Part shown: positions 40,279-47,795 of the stretch, one piece after another
Layout of the letters: each line of letters starts with the position of its first letter
Numbering within the stretch: position 1 is the stretch's first letter
NCBI GenBank assembly: GCA_905372275.1
Contig: CAJPON010000007.1
Coordinates: 1-52,327 of the forward strand
Reading direction: 5' to 3'
Source of the DNA: Candidatus Saccharimonadota bacterium
GTDB taxonomy: Bacteria > Patescibacteriota > Saccharimonadia > Saccharimonadales > Saccharimonadaceae
DNA: 52,327 bases
Made by a program: the position numbers and the translations under genes
The notes under the pieces: model-generated
Database searches by the model: none
Seen by the model: only the letters and a program-made list of their open reading frames with translations
What the model was told of the DNA's origin: nothing

Positions 40279-42189
40279 ATGGATAATAGTGTGAATGAAT
40301 TGCCATCCACTTCTCCCAACTTCCGCACTAACCTAGCGAAACAGCTGGAGGAGCTAGTGCCGGAGGCGATTGCGGATGGCAAGGTGGATGTCGTTAAGTT
40401 GAAGGAGCTGCTGGCGGAAGATGCTGGCGAGCCGAATGAGCGGTTTGGGTTATTTTGGCCAGGCAAGAAGCAGGCGCTACGGGCAGCGCAAGAGCCAACA
40501 ACTGCGACGCTCCGACCCGCCAAGGACGAGAGCAAAGATTGGGACACGACCAACAACATTTTCATTGAGGGCGATAACCTCGAGGTGCTGAAAGTGCTGC
40601 AAAAGCAGTATCACAACAGCATCAAGATGATTTACATCGATCCGCCGTACAATACCGGCAAAGATTTTGTGTATCTGGACAATTTCAAGGAAGGCTTGCA
40701 AAACTACCTGGAGTTTAGCCAGCAGGTGGACGAAGGCAACAAAAAGATTAGTACCAACACCGAAACTACTGGCCGTTATCACAGCAACTGGCTGAATATG
40801 ATGTACCCGCGCTTGAAGTTGGCGCGCAATTTGTTGACTGATGACGGGGTGATATTTATTTCGATTGATGATGCTGAGCAAGCGAATTTGAAAAAGATTT
40901 GTGATGAGATTTTTGGCGAAGGGAATTTTGAGGGCATTATTAACTGGCGGAGGCGATCTAATCAGCCAAACGATGACAGTAAGATGATTGCAACTGTCTC
41001 AGAATATTTATGCGTGTATGCTAGAAACTCTTCTTTATTAAAAGCAAAAAATGCTTTTGGGAAAATGCCTCTATCTTCTGATCGTTTATCTGCTTATACA
41101 AATCCTGATTCTGACGTTCGTGGGGATTGGTCGTCAACTCCTTGGATGGCTAGTCGCGGACAGGGAGGTAGTACATACTCTATCATCACACCAACTGGAA
41201 TGAAATACACGGGAGTCTGGCTTGGAACGGAATATACGTTCAACGAGTTATTGGCAGACGGCAGAATTATATTCCCGAATAATGGTAATGGCAAGCCTCG
41301 AAAAAAAATTTTTGCTCGAGAGCGCATAAAAAACGGACAGCCCGCTATTAATTTTTGGTTTGGTCAGCAATACGGTGATAATTTATCTGCTACGAGTGAA
41401 ATTAAAAATATTTTTGCAGAATTCCAAAGATTGTTTGACTATCCAAAACCGGTAAATTTAATAAAAAATTTAGTAAGACTTGGCGCACCTTGCAGTGACT
41501 GCGTTATTCTCGACTTCTTCGCTGGCTCTGCTACTACCGCTCACGCCGTCATGCAACTCAACGCTGAAGATGGCGGTAGTCGTAAACACATCATGGTGCA
41601 GTTACCTGAGCCGACCGACGAAAAGAGCGAGGCGTTCAAGGCTGGCTATAAAAAGATTAGCGATATTGCCCGCGAGCGTATCAATCGGGCGGGCGAAAAG
41701 ATTAAGGCTGACTTTGCCGACAAGCTGGCTGAGCGCGAGACGCCGCTGGATGTTGGATATCGCACCTACAAACTGGCTGACACTAATTTCACCAAGTGGC
41801 AAAGTACGCCGACGGGCGATCTGACAGAACTACAAGCCCGCCTGGAGCTGATGCGTGAAAGTAGTAATGATAATGCTAGCGAGGAAGATTTGCTGGTGGA
41901 AGTGCTTTTGAAAATGGGCTTGCCGCTGACTACGCGGACTAAAACCGTCGATGTTGATGGACTTCATGTCCACCAAGTTGTGACCGAGGGTGATTTGTCA
42001 GAGGGTCAACCAGTGCTATATCTCAATGAACATGTTAAGCCAACTTTGGAGCAATTACGCGCTATTATCACTGACCTGGCTCCAAGTAAGTTTGTCATCC
42101 TCGACGACGCCTTCCAGGGCGACAACCAACTGAAAACCAACCTGGTCCAAACTTGTAAAAGCTATGATGTAGAGTTGTGGACTGTGTGA
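40279..42189 (+). CDS. mod: Type III restriction-modification DNA methyltransferase (Mod)
   Basis: This 636-aa adenine-N6 methyltransferase of the beta class has DPPY in MIYIDPPYNTGKD (about 121-124) before the SAM motif DFFAGSATT (about 413-420), the order usual for type III Mod. Mod recognises the target site and modifies it, and partners Res for cutting. The target-recognition region between the two motifs is much more AT-rich than its flanks (for example 25 percent GC in 41401-41460 against 58 percent in 41521-41580), a sign of past domain exchange. The stop shares a base with the DUF3800 ATG. It heads the operon mod - DUF3800 - 54-aa - res. Confidence 0.94.
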   Translation: MDNSVNELPSTSPNFRTNLAKQLEELVPEAIADGKVDVVKLKELLAEDAGEPNERFGLFWPGKKQALRAAQEPTTATLRPAKDESKDWDTTNNIFIEGDNLEVLKVLQKQYHNSIKMIYIDPPYNTGKDFVYLDNFKEGLQNYLEFSQQVDEGNKKISTNTETTGRYHSNWLNMMYPRLKLARNLLTDDGVIFISIDDAEQANLKKICDEIFGEGNFEGIINWRRRSNQPNDDSKMIATVSEYLCVYARNSSLLKAKNAFGKMPLSSDRLSAYTNPDSDVRGDWSSTPWMASRGQGGSTYSIITPTGMKYTGVWLGTEYTFNELLADGRIIFPNNGNGKPRKKIFARERIKNGQPAINFWFGQQYGDNLSATSEIKNIFAEFQRLFDYPKPVNLIKNLVRLGAPCSDCVILDFFAGSATTAHAVMQLNAEDGGSRKHIMVQLPEPTDEKSEAFKAGYKKISDIARERINRAGEKIKADFADKLAERETPLDVGYRTYKLADTNFTKWQSTPTGDLTELQARLELMRESSNDNASEEDLLVEVLLKMGLPLTTRTKTVDVDGLHVHQVVTEGDLSEGQPVLYLNEHVKPTLEQLRAIITDLAPSKFVILDDAFQGDNQLKTNLVQTCKSYDVELWTV

Positions 42190-42818
42190 TGCTAGTTTTC
42201 TTAGATGAATCTGGCGATACTGGACGAATGACAAATAAAGGCTCTTCGCAGTTTTTAGTAGTTAGTGTGGTTATTTTTATGGACGAAGAAGAAGCCTTGG
42301 CTTGTGATAAGCGCATAGATTTATTGCGAACTGAGCTAGGGTTAGATAGTAATTATGAATTTCACTATAGTCGAAATTCTAGACAGAAAAGATTCAAATT
42401 TCTGGAGGCGGTTAGCCCGTATAGCTTTACTATTGCGACAGTTGCGATTGACAAAGATCCTTCTAAGCTCTGGGGGGATGGATTTAATGATAAGAAATCT
42501 TTTTATAAATATGCTTGCCATATGGTACTCACCAATGCTATGCCATATCTGGACAATGCCAGACTAATTATTGATAAGAGCGGTGGCGATACATTCGCTG
42601 GAGAACTGAAGAGATATCTAAAGAATAAATTTAAGACAGATGAGAGTGATAAAATAAAAAAGCTTAAAACTCAAGATTCTCACAAGAATAATCTTCTTCA
42701 GTTGGCAGACTATTGTGCGAGCATCAGTAATCGTAAATTGCAGAGAAAATCAGATGCTAGTGAATATTATAATTATCTATCTCACAAAATAGTGAGCTTA
42801 CAAAGGTGGCCGAAATGA
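42189..42818 (+). CDS. DUF3800 protein (copy 2), inside the type III R-M operon
   Basis: This 209-aa protein has FLDESGDTG at the N-terminus, RLIIDKSGG in the middle and LLQLADYCAS at the C-terminus: the same three acidic points as the DUF3800 protein at 34776. An RNase H-like nuclease fold is possible. The ATG at 42189 shares a base with the mod stop (TGATG), so it is coupled to Mod; an in-frame GTG at 42177 would overlap further. It is followed by a 54-aa ORF with a 4-bp overlap. Its place within an R-M operon suggests a linked defence role (inference). Confidence 0.82.
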   Translation: MLVFLDESGDTGRMTNKGSSQFLVVSVVIFMDEEEALACDKRIDLLRTELGLDSNYEFHYSRNSRQKRFKFLEAVSPYSFTIATVAIDKDPSKLWGDGFNDKKSFYKYACHMVLTNAMPYLDNARLIIDKSGGDTFAGELKRYLKNKFKTDESDKIKKLKTQDSHKNNLLQLADYCASISNRKLQRKSDASEYYNYLSHKIVSLQRWPK

Positions 42819-42979
42819 CAATCTACATACAAGAAAGCCGTCCAACCTACTCTTGCGAGACGCACCCGATGGACGGGACTAATCAGTTGAACGGCACTTC
42901 CATTATCATAATACATGAGAGAGAATATAAAGTCAAGTTAAAATTACAACATAGTGTATTATTCAGAGGTAAATCATGA
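42815..42979 (+). CDS. 54-aa unknown protein between DUF3800 and res
   Basis: This small frame overlaps the DUF3800 stop by 4 bp (ATGA) and its own TGA overlaps the res ATG by 4 bp (ATGA). Such double coupling in a 165-nt stretch suggests real translation. The peptide starts MTIYIQESRPTYSCETHP and ends basic (HEREYKVKLKLQH). I do not recognise it. It could be a partner or inhibitor of the DUF3800 or Res protein, or just a spacer frame. Confidence 0.55.
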   Translation: MTIYIQESRPTYSCETHPMDGTNQLNGTSIIIIHEREYKVKLKLQHSVLFRGKS

Positions 42980-43503
42980 AAATTAAATACGATTCCAATC
43001 AATCGTTCCAGTTGCAAGCTATCAGTGCTATTACGAGCGTTTTCGATGGTCAGCCTGACGACGCTGATGCGTTTGATACAGTGTTGCGGTCGCGATCGGT
43101 GTACGGCGACCAGATTGGGTTTTTTAATGAAATTGGTGCAATTGGTAATAATTTACTGCTTGATGATGATGCGATATTAGAAAATGTGAAGTCAATACAA
43201 AACGACAACGGTATCGCTCCGGTTGAAAAGCTGAATGGTATGAACTTTAGCGTTGAGATGGAAACAGGTACTGGCAAAACCTATGTATATCTACGCACAG
43301 CGCTGGAAATGGCGAAATTGTATGGTTTTTCGAAGTTTATTATCATCGTGCCGAGCATTGCCATCAAAGAGGGCGTGAAAAGTAGCCTCGACAGTATGCG
43401 CGAGCATTTCACGCGTGAGATGGGGTATATAGTCCATACGAAGCGTCGGTGTATGATGGTAAAAATCCAGAGGTGGTGCATAGTTATGCTACCAGCACTA
43501 TGA
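42976..43503 (+). CDS. res: Type III restriction Res, 5' fragment (frameshifted)
   Basis: This is the N-terminal part of the type III R-M helicase-nuclease. Walker A ETGTGKTY is at residues 96-103, followed by FIIIVPSIAIKEGV (motif Ia). The frame stays right to EHFTREMG and then reads YIVHTKRRCMM, which does not fit the family, and ends at 43503. At GGGG (43422-43425) one more G would join it to the next frame and give a smooth GVYSPYEASVYDG sequence. So as read the protein is cut after about 149 correct residues. It may be a sequence error, a true mutation or slippage. SD AGAGGT. Confidence 0.85.
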   Translation: MKIKYDSNQSFQLQAISAITSVFDGQPDDADAFDTVLRSRSVYGDQIGFFNEIGAIGNNLLLDDDAILENVKSIQNDNGIAPVEKLNGMNFSVEMETGTGKTYVYLRTALEMAKLYGFSKFIIIVPSIAIKEGVKSSLDSMREHFTREMGYIVHTKRRCMMVKIQRWCIVMLPAL

Positions 43504-45890
43504 CGCAGTTTATGGTTATGACAATTGATGCAATTCGCGGCAATAAGAATACGCGAGTGATTCATCAAGAGCGCGATAAGCTAAACGGTATTGCACCAAT
43601 TGAATATCTGGCCGCCGTTAATCCGATTGTTATCATGGACGAGCCGCAAAATATGGAGAGTGAACTGTCGACGAGCGCAATTAATGACCTGAACCCAATG
43701 TGTACATTGCGCTATAGCGCCACGCATACTCACGAATACAACATGATGTATCGGCTCGATCCAGTTGATGCTCACCGAGAGAAGTTGGTGAAAAGCATCG
43801 TGGTGGCGAATGCTCAGCAAGAGGGTAGTGATGCTAAGCCGTACATAAAGCTTATCGATGTGCGCAATACGCCGAAGCTCCAAGCTTATGTCGAGGTGTT
43901 GGTTCGCGACAAAAACGGTAAGGTCGGACGAAAACCGCTGTGGGTTAATCATCATGACAAACTGGATATTCGCACCGGTAATAGTATTTATGAAGGCTAT
44001 ACCATCAATGAAATTTCGACGGTTCCAGCGAGTGTAGAGGTTGGATCGCAAGGAGTCCTGATGCTTGGTGAAAATTGGGGCGGTAACGAAGATCAAGTTA
44101 TGCGCGAGATGATTCGTGTGACCATCGCCGAGCATATCAAGCGTGAATATTTATTGCGCGGTCAAGGTATTAAAGTGCTGAGTCTATTTTTTGTTGATAA
44201 GGTGGCGAGCTATTTGGAGTATGACACTGACGGCAATATGGTTGACGGAAAATTTGCACGTTGGTTTGATGAATTGTACCAGGAAGAGCGAAGAAAGAGC
44301 CGTTTTTACGAAGATATCATGCCTGAAGATCCAAGTGAAGTTCGAAAGGCATACTTTGCTGAGATGCGTAAGGGTGGTAAAACGAGCTTTGTCGATAGCA
44401 AAGAGGGTAAGGGTAATGCACAGGATGAGTCGGCTTATGACCTAATTATGAAAGGCAAGGAAAAACTGCTTGACCAGGCAAATCCGGTGCGGTTTATTTT
44501 TAGCCATTCAGCGCTGAAAGAGGGCTGGGATAATCCGAATGTATTTCAAATTTGTATGATGCGCGAGAGCGGCAGTGAAAATGATCGTCGACAGACGATT
44601 GGGCGGGGTCTGCGTTTGCCAGTACGACAGGATGGTACACGAGTGTTTGACGAGCAGATCAATCAGTTGATGGTGGTCGCCAATGAATCGTATCGTGATT
44701 TTGCGAATAATTTACAAAAGGAATATAAGAAAGCTGGTGTTAAGATTGGTTTTGTGCGGCGTAGTGAGTTTGCACGAATAGTGCTACACGATGATCCAGG
44801 TAGCACGCTGGGACATCAGAAATCAAATGAGGTCTGGGAGTGTTTGCGGCGTCGCAGTATGATTGATGACGAGGGTCGGGTGTTGGCAAATTTCGCACCA
44901 AATAATATTGGCTTTACGCTTGATCTGCCTGGCGATCTGCAAAAATATCATGCTGAGGTGGTCGATATTATTGAGGGCTGTAAGATTGATAAATTTGTTA
45001 AGGATGCACGTAAAAAAGAGAAGATTCGTCCCAATAAAGAAGTTTTGTATAGTCCACTGCTTGAGGAATTGTGGAAGCGAATTTCACATAAAACGACGTA
45101 CCATGTGGTATTTGATAACGGTCAGATTATTATGGCGGCCATCAATGCCATTAAAGCCAAGCCTGAGCTTAAACCATTGAGAATTGAAGTGCAAAGACAT
45201 AGGGTGCTTTTGAGGCGTGGCGGTGTTCATAATGATGGTATGGTTGGCGAAGCAACGCATGACTTGGCGGGAACGTTTGAACTGCCGGATATCATCTCTG
45301 AGTTGCAGGATAGTACTGGTCTCACTCGACGAACAATTGTTGATATTTTGATTGGTAGCGATCGGTTGCATGAGTTCTTAAAAAACCCGTACGACTATGT
45401 GCAAATGGTGAAAAGCGCAATTAAGTCGGTGCTGGCGCAGGTCGTGGTGGACGGCGTTGAGTATGAAAAAATGGGCGAGCGTAATTATGAACTCCGTAAT
45501 TTCCAAAAAGATAGCGATGAAGAAGTCGAACGATTTATTGATCGCTTGTATCAAGTTAAAAATCAACAAAAAACGGTGACAGATAGATTAGTACTGGATT
45601 CGGCGACCGAACAAAAGTTTGCTGAATATTTGGACAGCCGTGAAGATATCAAATTATTCCTCAAGTTGCCGTCGAAGTTTACTATACCGACACCTGTTGG
45701 TGACTACAACCCAGACTGGGCAATTGTCAAAGAAGTCAATGGTGTAGAAAAAATATATATGGTACGCGAGACGAAGAATGGCGGTGAACGCGAAGATGAG
45801 TTGCATAAAATTGCTTGTGCTAAGAAACATTTTGAGACAATTGGTATGCGTGATTACGCTAAATCAACGCCTGATGATTGGCGGGTGTAA
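43449..45890 (+). CDS. res: Type III restriction Res, 3' fragment (helicase and nuclease; frameshifted)
   Basis: This is the rest of Res, 813 aa, in another frame and starting at a fortuitous GTG. It has IVIMDEPQNME (motif II, DEPQ), FIFSHSALKEGWDNPNVFQ (motif V region) and RRQTIGRGLRLPV (motif VI). Near the C-terminus NPDWAIVKE...MVRETKNG gives a PD-(D/E)xK nuclease (PDW then ETK). Together with the 5' fragment it would be a full-length Res of about 970 aa. If the frameshift is real, Mod is left alone as an orphan methylase. The following gene starts just after it. Confidence 0.88.
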   Translation: MYDGKNPEVVHSYATSTMTQFMVMTIDAIRGNKNTRVIHQERDKLNGIAPIEYLAAVNPIVIMDEPQNMESELSTSAINDLNPMCTLRYSATHTHEYNMMYRLDPVDAHREKLVKSIVVANAQQEGSDAKPYIKLIDVRNTPKLQAYVEVLVRDKNGKVGRKPLWVNHHDKLDIRTGNSIYEGYTINEISTVPASVEVGSQGVLMLGENWGGNEDQVMREMIRVTIAEHIKREYLLRGQGIKVLSLFFVDKVASYLEYDTDGNMVDGKFARWFDELYQEERRKSRFYEDIMPEDPSEVRKAYFAEMRKGGKTSFVDSKEGKGNAQDESAYDLIMKGKEKLLDQANPVRFIFSHSALKEGWDNPNVFQICMMRESGSENDRRQTIGRGLRLPVRQDGTRVFDEQINQLMVVANESYRDFANNLQKEYKKAGVKIGFVRRSEFARIVLHDDPGSTLGHQKSNEVWECLRRRSMIDDEGRVLANFAPNNIGFTLDLPGDLQKYHAEVVDIIEGCKIDKFVKDARKKEKIRPNKEVLYSPLLEELWKRISHKTTYHVVFDNGQIIMAAINAIKAKPELKPLRIEVQRHRVLLRRGGVHNDGMVGEATHDLAGTFELPDIISELQDSTGLTRRTIVDILIGSDRLHEFLKNPYDYVQMVKSAIKSVLAQVVVDGVEYEKMGERNYELRNFQKDSDEEVERFIDRLYQVKNQQKTVTDRLVLDSATEQKFAEYLDSREDIKLFLKLPSKFTIPTPVGDYNPDWAIVKEVNGVEKIYMVRETKNGGEREDELHKIACAKKHFETIGMRDYAKSTPDDWRV

Positions 45891-45931
45891 ATATGTTGAT
45901 AAAGAGCTGTGAAATAGCTTCAGGAGAATAC

Positions 45932-46534
45932 ATGAACAAACCAAACAAAACCATCACCATCGCTCGCGCCATCATCCGCATTGGTGATGCTGCCAGAAAT
46001 GCTAATGATTATAGTTTGCTGGGTGCGCTGCATGAGATGGTGGAGCAGCTGTCGCAGTATGGCGTTAAGGATGCTGATGTTGATATGGATTTGCTGCTGG
46101 AATATGTCGAGGCGGCGGATGGTTGCGACTATTGCCGAGCGGGCGACGGTAAGCCAAGTGTTGACGAATTGACAACAAAAATCAATCAGCAGCTAGCGCG
46201 TCGCGGTCAGGCGCAGGTGGAGGCGAGCGATCAGTCAGTGTTGAAGTTTGAGCCAGTGGTCCATCTGGTGACGGCGGCGTATGCTAAAAATAAGGACGGC
46301 GTGACGTCGGGCTTGTCAATCGCGCTGGTCGTCAATCAGGATGGTTCAGTGGACTTGCCGCGCGAGCATTTTTTGAATACGGAATTACTGGATTATTTTG
46401 ATGAAAATCGACCAGTCAATTGGCGTTCGGTCGAGCGTGATTTGCCGTCAAAGTTGCATGACTATCATTTGGTAGCAGGTTCGGTGGAAGTGCGGGAGAT
46501 TTTGCCGCGGGAGTTGGAGGCGATGTCGTTTTAG
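45932..46534 (+). CDS. Unknown 200-aa protein after res
   Basis: I do not recognise this protein. ATG 45932 has AGGAGA 4 nt upstream and is preferred to upstream in-frame Mets (45893 or inside res). The N-terminal half is helical (KTITIARAIIRIGDAARNAN), with CDYCRAG near residue 76. The C-terminal half (about 105-200) holds mixed strands, including HLVTAAYAKNKDG and IALVVNQDGSVDLP. It is GC-rich compared with the defence genes, more like the core genes of this genome. It overlaps a convergent gene by 4 bp at its 3' end. It may not be part of the R-M unit. Confidence 0.75.
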   Translation: MNKPNKTITIARAIIRIGDAARNANDYSLLGALHEMVEQLSQYGVKDADVDMDLLLEYVEAADGCDYCRAGDGKPSVDELTTKINQQLARRGQAQVEASDQSVLKFEPVVHLVTAAYAKNKDGVTSGLSIALVVNQDGSVDLPREHFLNTELLDYFDENRPVNWRSVERDLPSKLHDYHLVAGSVEVREILPRELEAMSF

Positions 46535-46923
46535 TCGGTATTTGTGTTAAATAAGAATTTAACAATTATAATACTCAGAGCAAATATTTGAGCAAGATTG
46601 CTGCCAATAAATAAAGGTAGGGATATTCCTGTAAAATTTAGAATCCCGAGACCTGTTAAATAGGTAATCACGCCATCACTTATAATTATTAACCCAACCA
46701 GTACAAGTAGTAAGATACTCCACCATTTTCTGAGTTGTATTGTAACCTGTAACTCTTGCAACTTAATTTTGGTCATATCACTAGTAGTTTTAGCCTGTTC
46801 CTCAGTGGAAATTTCAATAGTAGAGTCGTCTTTAATTTGTCCTGGAACTTTCTCCAGAGCTTGAAGCATATTCTCTACGTTATCTATATCGCTAGTGGGT
46901 TTTTCTTTTTTTCTGCTCATCAT
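46531..46923 (-). CDS. Two-TM membrane protein, partner of ImmA/IrrE peptidase
   Basis: This is a 130-aa protein with a Lys/Glu-rich helical N-terminus (about 1-65) and two hydrophobic helices (WSILLLVLVGLIIISDGVIT and the C-terminal IGSNLAQIFALSIIIVKFLF). The ATG overlaps the stop of the peptidase gene by 4 bp, so they are co-translated. The unusual pairing suggests a membrane target or effector controlled by the peptidase; a holin-like or stress-signalling role is only a guess. I do not recognise a family. Confidence 0.68.
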   Translation of the reverse strand: MMSRKKEKPTSDIDNVENMLQALEKVPGQIKDDSTIEISTEEQAKTTSDMTKIKLQELQVTIQLRKWWSILLLVLVGLIIISDGVITYLTGLGILNFTGISLPLFIGSNLAQIFALSIIIVKFLFNTNTD

Positions 46924-47423
46924 TTTATTATTCTTAGGTTCATTAGTCTGTAAGTCATCGCGCTAGAAGAAACTCCGAATCTATCGGCCAATAGTTGGAT
47001 AGAACTTTTTAGAAACGGGTATTCTTTTAGTTCTTTTCTAACCATGCCCTCGGGCATTAAAAGATTAGCCGCAAAACAATCAGCTTCTTTTTCTTTTTGC
47101 TCTTTTATTCCGCTGTATGAATTGTTTCGTCGGTATAAACCATACTCGTCGGGTTGATGTCCTAGAAAATAATGTCCAAGTTCATGCGCGACAGTGTATG
47201 TGCGGCGTGCTATGGAGTTATCTACATTTACGTAAATCGTTCTTGTTGTGCTGTCGAAAAACCCCGAGACATCAGTATTGCCTTGTGGCATTTTTCTATA
47301 CTCAATTGAAATACCCTCTCCATTTGCTATATCAAAAACATTGACAAATGGTTCTATTATATAATTATCGGATAGCACTTTTGAAGCTTTTTGCTTAACT
47401 TTCTCTAAAACTTCTTTTGTCAT
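46920..47423 (-). CDS. ImmA/IrrE-family metallopeptidase
   Basis: This 167-aa zinc peptidase has AHELGHYFLGH (HExxH, about residues 75-79), followed by KEADCFAANLLMP, the downstream Glu region of this family. Relatives cut HTH repressors (ImmR, DdrO) or act as anti-toxins. No HTH repressor domain is fused or adjacent, so the target is unclear. ATG 47423 is chosen: GGAGGG lies 3-5 nt before it, and the extra upstream codons in the longer frame look unrelated. A minus-strand TATACT (47452-47447) lies 23 nt upstream. Confidence 0.86.
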   Translation of the reverse strand: MTKEVLEKVKQKASKVLSDNYIIEPFVNVFDIANGEGISIEYRKMPQGNTDVSGFFDSTTRTIYVNVDNSIARRTYTVAHELGHYFLGHQPDEYGLYRRNNSYSGIKEQKEKEADCFAANLLMPEGMVRKELKEYPFLKSSIQLLADRFGVSSSAMTYRLMNLRIIK

Positions 47424-47446
47424 ATGCCCTCCATTTGTAATACTAT

Positions 47447-47452
47447 AGTATA
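47447..47452 (-). promoter_or_regulatory. -10 box TATACT for ImmA/IrrE gene
   Basis: Minus-strand TATACT with the ATG 23 nt downstream and a GGAGG ribosome site between. A TATAGT immediately follows as an alternative. Confidence 0.45.
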
Positions 47453-47540
47453 GTTCATGCAAGCATAACCTACTTACTATTATAGCAAAATATATATTAA
47501 AAATAACGTATAATGATAGTACATAAATATTTTATATAGC

Positions 47541-47780
47541 ATGAAAATCTCCGTCCACCTCAAGCCCAACTCCCGCCACCACGAAGAGGTGGTGGTTGGT
47601 GACGATGGTGTGCTGACGATTTACACTAAGGCGCCAGCCATTGAAGGGCGGGCGAATCTGGCGGCGGTAAAATTACTGGCGAAGTATTTTAGCGTGGCGC
47701 CATCAAAGGTAAAATTAGTGCGTGGCGCAGCTTCTAAATACAAGGTTTTTGAGGTGGACGTTTTAAAACGGGATAGTTGA
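47541..47780 (+). CDS. DUF167 (YggU-like) family protein
   Basis: This 79-aa protein matches DUF167: MKISVHLKPNSRHHEEV, LTIYTKAPAIEGRAN and VKLLAKYFSVAPSKVKLVRGAASKYK, with EGRAN and the RGAxS-K pattern as hallmarks. The family is small and ancient, with unknown function. It is GC-rich, unlike the genes around it, and looks like a core gene caught between defence genes. TATAAT at 47509-47514 is a possible promoter, 26 nt upstream. Confidence 0.88.
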   Translation: MKISVHLKPNSRHHEEVVVGDDGVLTIYTKAPAIEGRANLAAVKLLAKYFSVAPSKVKLVRGAASKYKVFEVDVLKRDS

Positions 47781-47783
47781 ATA

Positions 47784-47789
47784 TATAAT
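47784..47789 (+). promoter_or_regulatory. -10 box TATAAT for the STAND gene, leaderless-type
   Basis: TATAAT ends 6 nt before ATG 47796; it lies in the 15-nt gap after the DUF167 gene. Confidence 0.6.
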
Positions 47790-47795
47790 TGTTTT

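Noticed and set aside
43581..44135. 184-aa minus-strand ORF inside res
   Set aside because: It is antisense to well-supported Res motifs and has no recognisable protein features.
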